From assembly GCA_963931615.1 (NCBI GenBank), contig OZ007032.1, positions 2,294,001 to 2,358,000 on the forward strand: a DNA stretch of 64,000 nucleotides, written 5' to 3'. Made by a program: the position numbers and the translations under genes. This document shows positions 26,671-35,325 of the stretch, one piece after another. Positions within the stretch are counted from its first letter, which is position 1; each line of letters begins with the position of its first letter. Below the pieces are notes generated by a model. The model made no database searches and was not told where the DNA came from. It saw only the letters and a list, made by a program, of their open reading frames with translations. The DNA is from Coprenecus sp902388455. Its GTDB lineage: Bacteria > Bacteroidota > Bacteroidia > Bacteroidales > UBA932.

Positions 26671-27501
26671 TTAGAGATTGTCAATTTCGGGTTTGATACG
26701 GTAACAGTAGGTGATGTGGCTGTCCATGTCCTTGACCAGCTTGACCTGTTCGGGATAAAAGTTGAGACGCCGTTCCACGGCCTGGACATCTATTTTGTCC
26801 CACTCGTGCTGCGGCAGGAACCGGTTCTCATGACGGAAACACCAGAGAACGATATGGTTTTCCTGGTTGCCCTTGAACACGGTCCCTTCATAGTCCTTCA
26901 GGAACTGTAGGAAGTCCTCTTCGGTCCTGAAAGCCTTGTCGAAGCCTTGGTACAGGTTACGTGCGTCCGGACCCGTGTTTTTTGTCAGATAATACTGTCT
27001 CCATGTCTCAGTGGTGAAATCGCCGTAGAGAGGGTCAGGTTCGGAATAGGACCATAACGGCACTTTTGCCGTGAATGCGACGGCACCGTTGGCGCACGCA
27101 CCGCAGTTGCCCCAGTCTTGGAATATCCCTTCCGTCCATCTGACGAACTTCAACTGGAGGGGGTCAATATGGTGGAAGGATCCTCCGCTGACACTTAAAC
27201 CGATACCGTCATACTCTTCCCATATGAAAGGGATATAGGGGATTTCACAGATGGAAATCAGTCCGTCCGTATTTTTGCGTTTCTCGATGAGGGCGTTGCC
27301 GTAATATTTCCCGTATCTGTCCACATAGATGAGTCTGTCACCGACCTGTGGAATCTTTTCAGAGCGTGTCCTTTCTATCAGTTCCACATAACCGTTGGCC
27401 ATATCCACGTCCTGCTGTGTCAGCCGGTGTTCATGATCGTACAGAATGTTCAGTGGTTTGAGTGTTTCCACCGTGTACTTGTTCTTTGTTGCCTGTAACA
27501 T
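26671..27501 (-). CDS. DUF4121-like protein
   Basis: 276 aa. VDMANGYVELIERTRSE followed by VGDRLIYVDRYGKYYGNALI is the pattern I associate with DUF4121, an uncharacterised family of Bacteroides conjugative elements. A GNCGACANGA patch lies centrally. It is the first gene of the leftward unit directly below structured element copy 4, with its start 40 bases from the outer stem. Function unknown. Confidence 0.65.
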   Translation of the reverse strand: MLQATKNKYTVETLKPLNILYDHEHRLTQQDVDMANGYVELIERTRSEKIPQVGDRLIYVDRYGKYYGNALIEKRKNTDGLISICEIPYIPFIWEEYDGIGLSVSGGSFHHIDPLQLKFVRWTEGIFQDWGNCGACANGAVAFTAKVPLWSYSEPDPLYGDFTTETWRQYYLTKNTGPDARNLYQGFDKAFRTEEDFLQFLKDYEGTVFKGNQENHIVLWCFRHENRFLPQHEWDKIDVQAVERRLNFYPEQVKLVKDMDSHITYCYRIKPEIDNL

Positions 27502-27540
27502 AACATTTGATTTTTTGTTAGTCCGGCTTCTGGGGCCGGA

Positions 27541-27708
27541 GTTCCCATAACTACAGGCTTAAAAAGGTCGTGTTCCGTACATGCAAGGCTTCGGGAAAAA
27601 ATACCGCAAGCCCTCCGGGGCGAGGATGATTTTTTCCACGAACCCGAAGGGCTTGGCCTTGCTTGTACGGGAAGAACACGAATTACCTTTGCCTGTGGTT
27701 ATGGGGAC
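27541..27708 (+). promoter_or_regulatory. structured element, copy 4 of 4 (best formed)
   Basis: Stems: 27541-27558 with 27691-27708 (18 pairs, two G.T on the + strand); 27568-27575 with 27674-27681 (8 bp); 27576-27581 with 27664-27669 and 27583-27589 with 27656-27662; 27594-27602 with 27629-27637 (9 bp). Core AATACCGCA, GCGAGGATG and TACCTTTG (27684-27691) are conserved, and a CCGGC-GCCGG hairpin (27522-27539) precedes it. The leftward start codon is at 27501. Stem sequences differ from the other copies while pairing is kept. Confidence 0.85.
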
Positions 27709-27793
27709 TCGGCTACGGTATGCTTGTTTTTCCCGATATGTTTTTATTCCGTAAGATTGCAGCCGTTTATATGGCCTTTTCAGAAAGAAATGT

Positions 27794-27801
27794 TATCTTT
27801 G
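27794..27801 (+). promoter_or_regulatory. -7 promoter box near the element's right end
   Basis: TATCTTTG matches TAnnTTTG and would start rightward transcription near 27808, just ahead of a 30-codon frame. A -33 TTTG is not clear. Confidence 0.4.
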
Positions 27802-27829
27802 CAGGTGAGATAAAGAGTTATTTGAAAGC

Positions 27830-27922
27830 ATGAGAAATATGGCGGTTCGGAACAGTCCGGCTTTTTCTTATCCATTGCCCGTTCTCGTGCGAGTTTTATC
27901 CAATCTGTTGATAGTCAAATAA
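27830..27922 (+). CDS. possible 30-aa peptide at the right end of the conjugative element
   Basis: ATG at 27830 to TAA at 27920-27922 encodes a 30-aa basic, proline- and leucine-rich peptide (RNSPAFSYPLPVLVRVLSNL). It sits behind a TATCTTTG box and before the first chromosomal-style gene. It could be a leader peptide or the truncated start of a longer gene broken by insertion. No homologue known to me. Confidence 0.3.
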   Translation: MRNMAVRNSPAFSYPLPVLVRVLSNLLIVK

Positions 27923-28020
27923 AACCTACCTGATTACAACAAATATACAAAAAGTTTGCTTTAAATCCCAAAATTCAGGAACCCGATGCCGCAGATTTCT
28001 ATCTTCCCCCTTTCATTCTG
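27923..28020. other. probable right boundary of the conjugative element
   Basis: Style changes here from mobile-element genes to G+C-rich chromosomal genes. AAAAGTTTGCTTTAAAT (about 27955-27971) resembles the TTTGC-containing cores used by IntDOT-type integrases, but the other end is outside the window, so the exact att site cannot be fixed. Confidence 0.35.
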
Positions 28021-29250
28021 TCAGAAAAGCTTGTAACGCAGGACTGTCAGCGGAAGGTCTCCCCTGTCCGTAACGCAGGCGTATACCTCGCCCTCTGTAC
28101 CTGTACTGCTGATCTGAGTCATCACGTTGACTCCGTGAATCCGCCAGCTGCCCTTGAAATTGCCGTCCCAGTCCATGACTATGAGCGTCATGTCCTTGAG
28201 GGCAGTATCTCCGCCTGCAGAAACCGTAAACGGCATTCCGTTCTTTATTTCACCCTTCATCACAGGATGACCGTCCCCCCTCATCGTACCGTCATACAGC
28301 AGATATATGTAGTTGTCATCCGAGCAGGACGATACGTATGCGTATGCTTTCCACAGCTTGAAAAACAAGAACTGCTGTCCCTCCTGATAGAAATACTCCG
28401 GGAGATCTTCCCCTGGGCCGGTGACAGTCCGCCGCAGATTCAGCCCGCCGTCATACAGCTCCACGAGAGCGCATGAACTCTCCACGTATGCGATACGGTC
28501 CTTTACGTTATTGGTCAGAAGGCTTCCCTGATAAACATTGACCGTACTGAACTTATCCTGGCTCAGTCCGTAATCAGTATTGGCATCAGGGAAAATCAGT
28601 TTCGGTTCTCCCTGACTGATACCAAGATCCGTGCTCTCCAAATAATAAGGATTGACCGCCAGCAGACTGTCCCCGAAGGTCACAACCTTCGTGAGAAGTC
28701 CCGAGATACGATAATCGCCTACTTCTGCACCACTCCCCGCCGCGGCGACAGGTATGACATAAAGCTTCTGCTTATTGCCATCCCGCACATACACATTGCC
28801 GTCCGTGACCGCCACTGTCGGCATAAGAACCTCCTGCGGCCCGTTACCGTAGTGCAGGTAATCTGCCGTCGGCTCCAGTGTCCTCACATCATATACTCTC
28901 AGAGAATACCCGCTCCTGCCCTCCATCTCACACATCACGTGGTCAGGGTCCATCATCCATGCCCGCCTCACATACACCGTATCCGGCAGCACGCAGACCG
29001 TATCAGACACCGCCTCCAACGCCCCGTCCAGCACCTGCTTCTCCGTCAGCACAGTCACATTCTCATCCGACTGCCCGCTGCAGGAGCACACCGCCGCGCA
29101 CATTGACAGCGGACACAGTACATACATCGCAAGCATTTTTGCCGCTGCGGCAGCTTTCACTTTTACCATAGCAGTAATTCCGTCAACCGCAATTACGTTA
29201 AGAGACATTTCTCTCATCGTTGTAGACCTTGTTTTCATAGACTCTGACAT
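28021..29250 (-). CDS. six-bladed beta-propeller lipoprotein (BF3164-like)
   Basis: 409 aa. A lipoprotein signal (AAVCSCSG) lies about 55 residues in, so the true start may be an internal ATG such as 29169. The mature protein has TVLTEKQVL, RAWMMDPDH, LHYGNGPQEVLMPT and a final LTVLRYKLF. These are shared with the lipoprotein at 36206-37345, so the two are paralogues of the TolB-like propeller lipoprotein family of Bacteroidales. Probably surface or periplasmic; ligand unknown. It is transcribed toward the inserted element from a promoter near 29295. Confidence 0.7.
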   Translation of the reverse strand: MSESMKTRSTTMREMSLNVIAVDGITAMVKVKAAAAAKMLAMYVLCPLSMCAAVCSCSGQSDENVTVLTEKQVLDGALEAVSDTVCVLPDTVYVRRAWMMDPDHVMCEMEGRSGYSLRVYDVRTLEPTADYLHYGNGPQEVLMPTVAVTDGNVYVRDGNKQKLYVIPVAAAGSGAEVGDYRISGLLTKVVTFGDSLLAVNPYYLESTDLGISQGEPKLIFPDANTDYGLSQDKFSTVNVYQGSLLTNNVKDRIAYVESSCALVELYDGGLNLRRTVTGPGEDLPEYFYQEGQQFLFFKLWKAYAYVSSCSDDNYIYLLYDGTMRGDGHPVMKGEIKNGMPFTVSAGGDTALKDMTLIVMDWDGNFKGSWRIHGVNVMTQISSTGTEGEVYACVTDRGDLPLTVLRYKLF

Positions 29251-29290
29251 TTTATTGATAATTCATTCATGAGTTGAGTAATGAATGCTA

Positions 29291-29298
29291 CAAATTTA
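29291..29298 (-). promoter_or_regulatory. promoter of the 28021-29250 lipoprotein gene
   Basis: On the - strand TAAATTTG (-7 box) is preceded by TTG about 17 bases upstream. Transcription should start about 34 bases before the ATG at 29250, supporting that start. Confidence 0.5.
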
Positions 29299-29354
29299 CG
29301 AAAAAAATATTCTTCCAAGATGTTTTCTGAATTTTTTCCAGTATATACCGTCAC

Positions 29355-29396
29355 TTTACCTTTACCTTTACCTTTACCTTTACCTTTACCTTTGCC
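29355..29396. repeat. hexanucleotide tandem repeat (TTTACC)6
   Basis: Six perfect TTTACC units at 29355-29390 and one TTTGCC unit at 29391-29396, followed by degenerate units. It lies upstream of the promoter of the leftward lipoprotein gene, in a 924-base gap without a convincing gene. Confidence 0.9.
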
Positions 29397-29934
29397 TCTG
29401 TCCTTGCCTCTGTCCTTTACCCTTTGTCCCCTGCCGTCACATTCTCCTGATCGAAATGCGCATTTGTATTTCCGATTATCGGAAGGTGCCGACAAAAGCT
29501 GCATTTTGCCACCACATTCCCTTCTTCCGAAGATATGCCGATTTCCCGTGTTATCTGTCCCGCTTTACGAAAGTGCGCTATCATAATGACGTCCCGAGGG
29601 GGTCTGTGCCCGCAGTCCGTTCCCATTCATCCCGATACTCCCCCTATCGCCTTGCCGATTTTTAACTAGATTTTATCGGGCTGATAACGGTTATCATAAC
29701 AGACTATGAATCAACATGATGCCTTCTAACCACCCCGCCGTAAGCCGTTTGAAAAGCCTTAAGGCGGACTCGCAAAATCGCAACATACTGTTACCCATAG
29801 ACTTACCTACCAGACCTTCAGCCCTACATTATTTCGTTGAAAAAAGAAAATGCTTATTGAGCACAGCTATATCCGGCGGCCTCACCACATCGTTCTAAAG
29901 GCACCGCAGCAAGGCTAACATAAAACCAGGGCTA

Positions 29935-30103
29935 CCGCAACGGCACCAACCAGGCATTCCGCAACGGCACCGATTCGCGGAATTTGCTGCCGTTGCGGCA
30001 AAAGGGAATGAAGGCAATGCCGCCTACAAGGCCTGTAGAATGGGTGCTGCGGAAAAGGGCCTTCCGCAACGGCACCGAATTGTGGAATTTGCTGCCGCTG
30101 TGG
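29935..30103. repeat. G+C-rich repeated hairpins upstream of the S9 peptidase operon
   Basis: CCGCAACGGCACC occurs at 29935, 29959 and 30064. At 29959-29969 it pairs perfectly with TGCCGTTGCGG (29988-29998), and at 30064-30074 it pairs with TGCCGCTGTGG (30093-30103). The two hairpins share GGAATTTGCTGCCG. No known repeat family recognised. The rest of 29400-29930 shows nothing I can name. Confidence 0.7.
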
Positions 30104-30146
30104 AAAAATGAGTACGTACGGGGCAGCGTGGAAAGGGTAATTTTTT

Positions 30147-30154
30147 TAAATTTG
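30147..30154 (+). promoter_or_regulatory. -7 promoter box for the S9 peptidase operon
   Basis: TAAATTTG fits TAnnTTTG, 21 bases before the ATG at 30175. No clear -33 element. Confidence 0.45.
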
Positions 30155-30174
30155 CCTGATAAAATACTACACCT

Positions 30175-32955
30175 ATGAATGCAAGGCATATATTATCGGC
30201 ATCGGCAGCTGCGCTTACAGTAAGCGTTCTGACCGCACTTCCGCTTTCTGCACAGAAAAAGCCGCTGGACCACAGCGTCTACGACACCTGGCAGACAGTA
30301 TCATCGATACAGAATCCCTACGGCGGCAACTGGCTGCTGTACAGCGTCACCCTGCAGGACGGGGACGATACCCTCCACATCTACGACATCGCGAAGGGTA
30401 CGGTGGCCTACACCATCCCCAGGGGCAGCGGAGCCGTCATCTCCCAGGACGGCACCAAGGCCGTGTACATGATCGAGGCTCCGAAGCACGCCACACGGCA
30501 GGCCCGCATCGAAAAGAAAAAGCAGCACGAGATGCCCAAGGACAGCCTGGTTATCCTCGACCTGAAGTCGGGAGCCAGGACCGTCCTCCCCGACATTGAC
30601 CGGATGTACCGCGGGGATGACCTGCTGAGCTTCATCGCCAGCCGTCAGGCACAGACCGAAACATCCGGCAAAGGCGGCCGTGAGCTGTACATCACCGACT
30701 TACGCACACTGAGCACCGATACACTGAAGCATGTGAACGAATGTATTTTCTCCGCAGAGGGTGAGAAGATCCTCTACGCCACCGAGCCAGCAAAAGAGGA
30801 TTCCCTCGGCCAGAGGGAGCTGCACCTGCTCATACCCGCGACAGGCGAGGACCGCATAATATACAGCACTCCCAAGGAAGGCCTGATATCCGGAATAGAG
30901 TTCAATGAGGAGGCCACCGCCGCCATGTTCTACTCCCGGCGCGACACATCAGAGGCCGCCAAGGACCTCCGCGACATATTCTACGCAGACCTCACGGCAG
31001 AGGAGCCGGAAGCAGAGTGCATTGTACCCTCAGACGCGAAGGGCATCCCCGAAGGCATGGGCATCAGCGACAAGGCCTCCCTGCGCCTGAGCAAGGACGG
31101 CCGCTATCTGGTGCTTGGGGTGAAGGAGCTGCCCGAGCCTGAGGACGAGACGGTACCGGACTTTGAAAAGGTGAAACTCGACATCTGGAAATGGAACGCA
31201 GACTACCTGCCCACCCAGGAGAAAATCAACCGCAACCGCATGGCCCGTCAGACCTACACGGCCATCTATTATTTCGACAGGCCGGGGCAGATCCTGACCT
31301 TAGCCGATGAGGAGATGCCGTCGGTACACATTCCCGAGGGCCTGACCGGCAACACCGTCCTGGTCCTCAACGACAAACCCTACAGAGTGGAGCGCCAGTG
31401 GGACCCCACCCCCCGCTACGACCTCTACCGCCTCGACATCGGGACAGGTGAGCGCGAGCTCATAAGCGAGAACCGCACCGTGCGCAGCACCCTCTCCCCC
31501 GACGGCCGCTACGCCGCGATGTTCGATGCAGCCGACACCTGCTGGCACCTCTACGACATCGTGAACAACGAATGGAGGAACCTGACCGCCGGCGTACCCG
31601 CCCTCTTCTGGGACGACGAGGACGACACCCCCTCCGCAGCCGGCCCCACAGGACCCGCACTCTGGTACAAGGACGGCTCGGCCCTGCTCATAGGAGCCCG
31701 CTTCGACGTATGGAAATTCTACACTGACGGCAGCAAGGCTCCCGAGAACATGACCGAGGGCATAGGAGCCGCCGACTCCATCAAATTTACCCCGACCCTC
31801 AGCATCCTCTTCGACTCCCGCCTGGAACAGCGCGGCGGCAGGGCGGCTGACCGTGAGATATTAGACGACAAGCCCCTGTATTTTTCCTCCTTCAACGACG
31901 TGACCAAGGAGACCGGCATCTACCTCAAGGACCTGAGCGCCCGCAAACCGAGGATGAAAGAACTGGTGAGCGGCCCGGCCACCTACCGCCTCAGCGCCAT
32001 CAGCTCCGGGAAGAAACCCGTCCTGTTCTACACCATGGGCGACTTCCGCAATCCCTACGACCTCTACCGCACCTCCGACCTCTTCAAGACCTCGGAGCAG
32101 CTTACCGCCATCAACCCTCAGCAGGACCAGTACCGCTGGGGCAGCGTGGAACTGGTGGACTGGATGTCCGAAGACGGTGTATTCCACTGCGAGGGCATGC
32201 TCTTCACCCCCGATGACCTCGACTCCGCGGGCAAATACCCGATGGTGCTGTATTTCTACGAAAGAAGCTCCGACGGACTGTACTCCTACCGCGCCCCCGC
32301 CCCCAGCCGCTCGATCATCAACATCGCCTACTTTGTCAGCAACGGCTACATCGTATTCGTGCCCGACATCTACTACCACACCGGACATCCCGGCCAGAGC
32401 GCGATGAACTGCATCATGCCCGGCGTGGACAAGGTGCTGGAAGGCCGGCCATGGATCGACAGCTCCAAGATGGCCCTCCAGGGACAGAGCTGGGGCGGCT
32501 ACCAGACGGCCTACATGATTACCCAGACCGACCGGTTCGCAGCAGCCGGAGCCGGAGCACCCGTATCCAACATGACCAGTGCATACGGCGGCATCCGCTG
32601 GGGTTCAGGCGTGACCCGCCAGATGCAGTACGAGCACGGACAGAGCCGCATCGGGGACAATCTCTGGGACGGCTTCGACCTCTACGTCGAGAACTCCCCC
32701 CTGTTCTTCGTGCGCAACGTCACCACCCCCGTGCTCATCATGCACAACGACGAGGACGGAGCAGTGCCCTGGTACCAGGGAATCGAGTTCTTCACCGCCC
32801 TGCGCCGCTGCGGCAAGCAGGCCTGGATGCTCACCTACAACGGCGAGGACCACAACCTCGTGCAGCGCTACAACTGCAAGGACTACACTGTCAAGCTCGT
32901 GGAGTTCCTAGACCATTTCCTCAAGGGAGAGCCCATGCCGGAATGGATGAAATAA
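30175..32955 (+). CDS. S9 family prolyl oligopeptidase-like exopeptidase
   Basis: 926 aa with a signal peptide (to about residue 24), an N-terminal beta-propeller region and a C-terminal alpha/beta hydrolase domain. Catalytic triad candidates are Ser772 in GQSWGGY, Asp861 in HNDEDGAV and His893 in GEDHNL. Such secreted or periplasmic enzymes cleave peptides near proline or other preferred residues and feed amino-acid uptake. It lies 25 bases before a second S9 peptidase, so the two probably act on the same peptide pool. Confidence 0.88.
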   Translation: MNARHILSASAAALTVSVLTALPLSAQKKPLDHSVYDTWQTVSSIQNPYGGNWLLYSVTLQDGDDTLHIYDIAKGTVAYTIPRGSGAVISQDGTKAVYMIEAPKHATRQARIEKKKQHEMPKDSLVILDLKSGARTVLPDIDRMYRGDDLLSFIASRQAQTETSGKGGRELYITDLRTLSTDTLKHVNECIFSAEGEKILYATEPAKEDSLGQRELHLLIPATGEDRIIYSTPKEGLISGIEFNEEATAAMFYSRRDTSEAAKDLRDIFYADLTAEEPEAECIVPSDAKGIPEGMGISDKASLRLSKDGRYLVLGVKELPEPEDETVPDFEKVKLDIWKWNADYLPTQEKINRNRMARQTYTAIYYFDRPGQILTLADEEMPSVHIPEGLTGNTVLVLNDKPYRVERQWDPTPRYDLYRLDIGTGERELISENRTVRSTLSPDGRYAAMFDAADTCWHLYDIVNNEWRNLTAGVPALFWDDEDDTPSAAGPTGPALWYKDGSALLIGARFDVWKFYTDGSKAPENMTEGIGAADSIKFTPTLSILFDSRLEQRGGRAADREILDDKPLYFSSFNDVTKETGIYLKDLSARKPRMKELVSGPATYRLSAISSGKKPVLFYTMGDFRNPYDLYRTSDLFKTSEQLTAINPQQDQYRWGSVELVDWMSEDGVFHCEGMLFTPDDLDSAGKYPMVLYFYERSSDGLYSYRAPAPSRSIINIAYFVSNGYIVFVPDIYYHTGHPGQSAMNCIMPGVDKVLEGRPWIDSSKMALQGQSWGGYQTAYMITQTDRFAAAGAGAPVSNMTSAYGGIRWGSGVTRQMQYEHGQSRIGDNLWDGFDLYVENSPLFFVRNVTTPVLIMHNDEDGAVPWYQGIEFFTALRRCGKQAWMLTYNGEDHNLVQRYNCKDYTVKLVEFLDHFLKGEPMPEWMK

Positions 32956-32979
32956 TCTATAATTCAAATATTTGACAAC

Positions 32980-35076
32980 ATGAAATTAAAATTTGCAACA
33001 ACACTGATGCTAATGTCCTCAATGGCAGTGATGTCCTCCTACGCCCAGAGCGACAGGAAGGGCGCAGCCACAGTTATCGAGAAGACTCCGATAGAGGTCG
33101 TGGACGGCAAGTTCACACCCGAGATCATGCTCCGCCTCGGCAGGGTATCCGACCCTCAGCTTTCCCCCGACGGAAGTAAGATACTCTACGGAGTGACCTA
33201 CACCAGCATAGAGGAGAACCGCAGCGTGCGGCAGCTCTATGTGATGAACGCCGACGGCACGGACAACCGCCAGATCACACATTTCTCCTCGAGTGCCAAC
33301 AATGCCCGCTGGTACGGGGACGGCTCCACCATCCTCTACCTCCAGGGCGGCCAGATCTGGTCGATGAGCGCCGACGGCAAGAACATCCGCAAGGTGAGCA
33401 ATATCCCCGGAGGCATCTCCGAGTTCAAGCTCTCCCCCGACCAGACCAAGCTGATGTACATCGCCCAGGTGAAGTACGCCACCAAGCCCGCTGACCTGTA
33501 TCCCGACCTGGCCCAGTCCACCGGCCGCGAGATTGACGGTCTGATGTACCGTCACTGGGACTGCTTCGTGGAGACCATCCCCCACACCTTCGTGACCGAT
33601 GTTGTCCGCTCGGGCAAATCCCTGAAAGTGGCTCCCGGCAATGACATCATCGAGGGCACCAAATTCGAGCTCCCCACCCTGCCCTTCGGCGGACTGGAGC
33701 AGCTCTCCTGGAGTCCTGACGGACAGTGGATCGCCTATGCCTGCCGCAAGCTCACCGGCAAGGACTACGCCTTCTCCACCAACACCGACATCTACCTCTA
33801 CAACGTAGCTGACGGCACCTGCGAGAACCTCTCCGAGGGCATGAACGGCTACGACACCGACCCCGTATTCTCCCCCGACGGCAAGAGCATCGCATGGCTG
33901 AGCATGGAGCGCGCCGGCTTCGAGGCTGACCGCAACAGGGTCTTCGTCATCGACTTAGCCTCCCGCGAGAAGAGAGAGCTGACCGTGGGCTTCGACCACA
34001 GCGCCGCCTCCCCCGTATGGAAGGCTGACGGCAGCGGACTCTACTTCAACGCCCTCGCGTTCGGCCTCCAGGCCATCTTCTCGGTAGACCTCCAGGGCAA
34101 TGTCACCCGCATCACCCCCGATGACCTCTGGTTTGACTTCGGAGGAGTGGCCGAGTTCGGCGAAGGACATCTGCTCTCCACCGCACACAACATGAGCCGC
34201 CCCGACGAGATCATTTCCGTATCCATAGCAGACGGCTCGTTCACCTACCTCACCCACGAGAACGACGACATCTACGCCCAGCTCGAGCAGGAGACCTACG
34301 AGCTCCGCTGGATACCCACCACGGACGGCCTGAAGATGCTCACCTGGGTAGTCTATCCCGCAGGCTTCGACTCCACCAAGGTCTACCCCACCATGCTCTT
34401 CTGCACCGGAGGTCCCCAGCAGTGCCTCAGCCAGGGCTGGTCTACCCGCTGGAACTACAAGCTGATGGCCGCCGAGGGCTACATCGTCATCCTGCCCAAC
34501 CGCCGCGGCACCATGTCCTTCGGCCAGAAATGGTGCGATGACGTGTCCAAGGACTACGCCGGCCAGTGCATCGACGACTACATGTCAGCCGTATACGAGA
34601 TGAAGAAAGAGCCCTACGTAGGCAAGATGGGCGCCTCGGGAGCCAGCTTCGGAGGCTACTCCATCTACTACCTCGCCGGAGCGCATCCCGATGACTTCGA
34701 CGCCTTCCTCTCCCACGCCGGCATCTTCAACCAGGAGCACATGTACATGATGACCGAGGAGATGTGGTTCTCCCACTGGGAGAACGGCGGAGCACCCTGG
34801 GATCTCGAGATACCCGCTGCCCGCAAGCACTACGTCAACTCTCCTCACAAACTCGTCCGCAACTGGAAGACCCCTATCATGATTACTCACGGAGAACTGG
34901 ACTACCGCGTACCCGTAGACCAGGGCATGGCCGCCTTCAACGCAGCCCAGATGCTCGGCGTACCCTCGCGGATGCTCCTCTTCCCCGACGAGAACCACTG
35001 GATCCTCAAGCCCCAGAACGCCGTCCACTGGCAGAGGGACTTCTTCGAGTGGTTCGACAAGTGGCTGAAAGACTGA
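32980..35076 (+). CDS. S9 family peptidase (DPP5-like)
   Basis: 698 aa with a signal peptide ending near SYAQ. WD40-like propeller motifs such as LSPDGSKI and FSPDGKSIAWL precede the hydrolase domain. Catalytic triad candidates are Ser556 in GASFGGY, Asp641 in HGELDYRVP and His673 in DENHW. Length and motifs fit the dipeptidyl-peptidase 5 type common in Bacteroidales. Second gene of a two-gene operon ended by the terminator at 35101. Confidence 0.88.
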   Translation: MKLKFATTLMLMSSMAVMSSYAQSDRKGAATVIEKTPIEVVDGKFTPEIMLRLGRVSDPQLSPDGSKILYGVTYTSIEENRSVRQLYVMNADGTDNRQITHFSSSANNARWYGDGSTILYLQGGQIWSMSADGKNIRKVSNIPGGISEFKLSPDQTKLMYIAQVKYATKPADLYPDLAQSTGREIDGLMYRHWDCFVETIPHTFVTDVVRSGKSLKVAPGNDIIEGTKFELPTLPFGGLEQLSWSPDGQWIAYACRKLTGKDYAFSTNTDIYLYNVADGTCENLSEGMNGYDTDPVFSPDGKSIAWLSMERAGFEADRNRVFVIDLASREKRELTVGFDHSAASPVWKADGSGLYFNALAFGLQAIFSVDLQGNVTRITPDDLWFDFGGVAEFGEGHLLSTAHNMSRPDEIISVSIADGSFTYLTHENDDIYAQLEQETYELRWIPTTDGLKMLTWVVYPAGFDSTKVYPTMLFCTGGPQQCLSQGWSTRWNYKLMAAEGYIVILPNRRGTMSFGQKWCDDVSKDYAGQCIDDYMSAVYEMKKEPYVGKMGASGASFGGYSIYYLAGAHPDDFDAFLSHAGIFNQEHMYMMTEEMWFSHWENGGAPWDLEIPAARKHYVNSPHKLVRNWKTPIMITHGELDYRVPVDQGMAAFNAAQMLGVPSRMLLFPDENHWILKPQNAVHWQRDFFEWFDKWLKD

Positions 35077-35100
35077 CACTAGAGCTGCCATGAATCGACA

Positions 35101-35144
35101 AAACCCTGCCGTACAGCTATTTCCGGCAGGGTTTCTTTTTTTTT
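35101..35144 (+). terminator. intrinsic terminator of the S9 peptidase operon
   Basis: AAACCCTGCCG (35101-35111) pairs with CGGCAGGGTTT (35124-35134) and is followed by a T-rich run to 35144. Confidence 0.9.
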
Positions 35145-35267
35145 GTAATAACGTGAATCCGAAATAATTTAGAAGAGAATCAACTGTCCGTCATCAACAA
35201 AAGCGATGTCCACCGATGGCTTTTGGAAATTCCCTGCTGTATTCGTCGGCCATGTAGAAAATTTCAA

Positions 35268-35275
35268 TAACTTTG
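35268..35275 (+). promoter_or_regulatory. -7 promoter box for the 35326 lipoprotein gene
   Basis: TAACTTTG fits TAnnTTTG, 51 bases before the ATG at 35326. The -33 element is unclear. Confidence 0.4.
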
Positions 35276-35325
35276 TCCTAAATTAATGACTTATATTTAA
35301 CTTTATTTCAAATTCACGTATAAAT

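Noticed and set aside
29355..29396. Short regular repeats as a CRISPR array or telomere-like sequence
   Set aside because: Units are six bases with no spacers, so it is a simple tandem repeat.
29235..29504. Frame encoding a KGKGKG run
   Set aside because: It is a translation of the TTTACC tandem repeat on the opposite strand and overlaps a promoter; no sign of a real protein.
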